From Malus domestica (Eukaryota > Streptophyta > Magnoliopsida > Rosales > Rosaceae), in contig NC_091677.1 of NCBI RefSeq assembly GCF_042453785.1, positions 26,785,501 through 26,849,500 on the forward strand: 64,000 bases of DNA. Direction: 5' to 3'. Shown here one piece after another: positions 62,538 to 64,000 of this stretch; positions within the stretch are counted from its first letter, which is position 1, and each line of letters starts with the position of its first letter. Made by a program: the position numbers and the translations under genes. A model generated the notes under the pieces. The model was not told where the DNA came from, made no database searches, and saw nothing but the letters and a program-made list of their open reading frames with translations.

Positions 62538-64000
62538 TGACACACCTCGACCGAGTTCAAGGCATGATGGCCATCATGTGAGGGTGACATAGCCATGTGC
62601 ACAGTGCAGAAGCGATAAAGATAGCAACTATACGAACAATTAAAAACCAGATTACTAGAGTGCATTACTAAACAAAAAATGATAGGAGTTAGTTACAACA
62701 GTAAACACTCCTAATCAGAGCATAAAGTCTAGGTGCAGTCCAGTAGGACAAGTACTAGTTATACAGTACTAGGAATGTCCTACTATTATTTTGATAAGTC
62801 AGAACAACAGACAATCCCGAGCCACAAACAGCAAGCTTACTTAGAACCTGGAAGGGCACAAAACAGAAAACGTGAGTGAACAAAAACAAATGTTTTACAA
62901 AATCATTTCATTTATCAATATATTAACTCCTCGCTGTAAAACATGTATAATTTTCCCAGAATCAAGATATAAGTATATACATATATATATATATATATAT
63001 ATAATCATATCAATTCAATTAATGCTTCACATAATCCTATTCATATGTATGTCATGCCAAAATATAACAAAGTAAACAATCCAGGTAATAATAATTTCAT
63101 AGAAATATGATATGTTAGTCGAAACCCCTGAGGTAGTCTGTACGGCTGAATTCATAGCTCAAAAGTCAATCTGGCCGGAGTCACTACAATGACCTATACA
63201 GCAATATACTGCAAATAAGTCGGAACCACTAAGAAGGGTCTGTACGACAAGATTGGGTGAAATATAATTATGCTTAACTCTATTCTCTCATAATAGCCGG
63301 GCGATGAATCGCTAGTCACCTACAAGTCAGAACCATAAATAAGGTATGTACGACAAGGCTATCCACTTAAGTTAGATCCAATATGAGCATATAGTGCGGG
63401 AGGTGACGTAAATAAACATGCATGTACCTCATAGCTCTGGCTAATTCACAAGCACCCTAGGTGAAGCTTTATGAGTTCAACATTACTTAATCACATATCA
63501 CATATCACATCATCAATGATTCACACAACCAAACATAACTTACCTGAACTCACATGTGCCTCCACAGCACCACATTTATATATATAAGCAACCATGCAAT
63601 GCATATTCAAAATATATAAGCATTTGGCATATTATTTCTAAGCATATTTTCCTTAAAATGCATTTCTAGGAAATATATCAAGTATATAAATATATACTGA
63701 AAACAAAAGCCCACTCACTGGTATGTCGAAGGGTCTTAGCCCCTGAGTCACCTGTGAATACGCTCGTCCTCGGGATAAGTCTCACCTATATGCGAATTAA
63801 CTATAAAAACGTTATTTTAAAGCACATAAGCAAAACTAGCTAATAACTTCTCATACATTGCTCAATTTTGTATTTAAATATACCAACGTGACCTACACAA
63901 CCTCATGAACATCGTGATATTTTTAGATAAATTTTCTATGGTTCACGCGCCCTCACACGCCGGGGAGGGCACGGCCTCACGCGCAGCCCATGCGTATCGT
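62538..64000 (-). repeat. 5' LTR of the chromovirus, cut by window end
   Basis: Starts TGACACACCTCGACC on the plus strand and aligns with 55,378 onward over the whole remaining 1,463 bp. An (AT)n run lies at about 62,976-63,003. The outer end and target duplication are outside the window. Confidence 0.93.

Larger units (their letters stand above)
55378..64000 (-). mobile_element. Ty3/gypsy chromovirus, Tekay/Del type, cut by window end
   Basis: A long LTR (55,378-57,604) and the start of its partner (62,538 to the window end) flank a minus-strand internal region of 4.9 kb. On the minus strand the LTR begins TGTCACAACCC and ends GGTGTGTCA. A tRNA-iMet primer-binding site is next to the right LTR and a purine tract (GTTGGGGAGAT) next to the left one. 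Order gag, protease, reverse transcriptase, RNase H, integrase, chromodomain, with long LTRs, fits the Tekay (Del) lineage of chromoviruses. In-frame stops and frameshifts in every region, and a lost protease Asp, make it non-autonomous. Confidence 0.92.

Overview
This is plant nuclear DNA: AT-rich, full of nested retrotransposons, DNA transposons and miniature elements, with intron-bearing transposon genes and three intact copies of a plant-specific gene family (DUF247). The SINE and MITE families look like those I know from apple and pear, so a Rosaceae (Maleae) genome is my best guess; that assignment rests on memory, not on a search.

Layout. 1-4.7 kb: decayed L1-type LINE (minus strand, cut by the window start). 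5.6-13.2 kb: Ty1/copia remnant (minus strand), split by a TIR element at 5.67-6.27 kb and by a 5.66-kb Ty3/gypsy chromovirus (6,703-12,360, target duplication ATGTT), which itself carries a MITE in its RNase H. 13.2-16.3 kb: a non-coding LTR element (13,235-16,331, target duplication ACAAT) with an 80-bp tandem array inside. 17.5-28.8 kb: a solo LTR of the same family (target duplication ATGTG), split by a 10.6-kb CACTA transposon (18,104-28,708, target duplication TGC). The CACTA carries the tail of a TNPD-like gene, a roughly 340-bp tandem array, a Transposase_24-type gene and, on the opposite strand, a short Transpos_assoc/Tnp1-type gene.

28.8-55.3 kb is the only part with apparently functional host genes: three intact, intronless DUF247 (UPF0481-like) genes on the minus strand (560, 566 and 560 residues, about 95 % identical by eye). 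Genes 1 and 3 lie in a long duplicated block (17.1-36.1 kb and 49.0-55.3 kb once insertions are discounted). Gene 2 shares only its coding region and upstream DNA and sits between direct repeats that contain decayed 5' ends of further DUF247 copies. Comparison of the copies dates many insertions and deletions relative to the duplication. Between genes 1 and 2 lies a copia fragment split by a 2.4-kb LTR-like insert; between genes 2 and 3 lies a truncated NIP7 pseudogene.

55.4 kb to the end: a Ty3/gypsy chromovirus of Tekay/Del type on the minus strand, with 2.2-kb LTRs; the right LTR is cut by the window end.

I found no novel host pathway. The most informative content is the DUF247 gene birth-and-decay cluster and the nested insertions whose boundaries can be proved from target duplications and from empty sites in the paralogous block.
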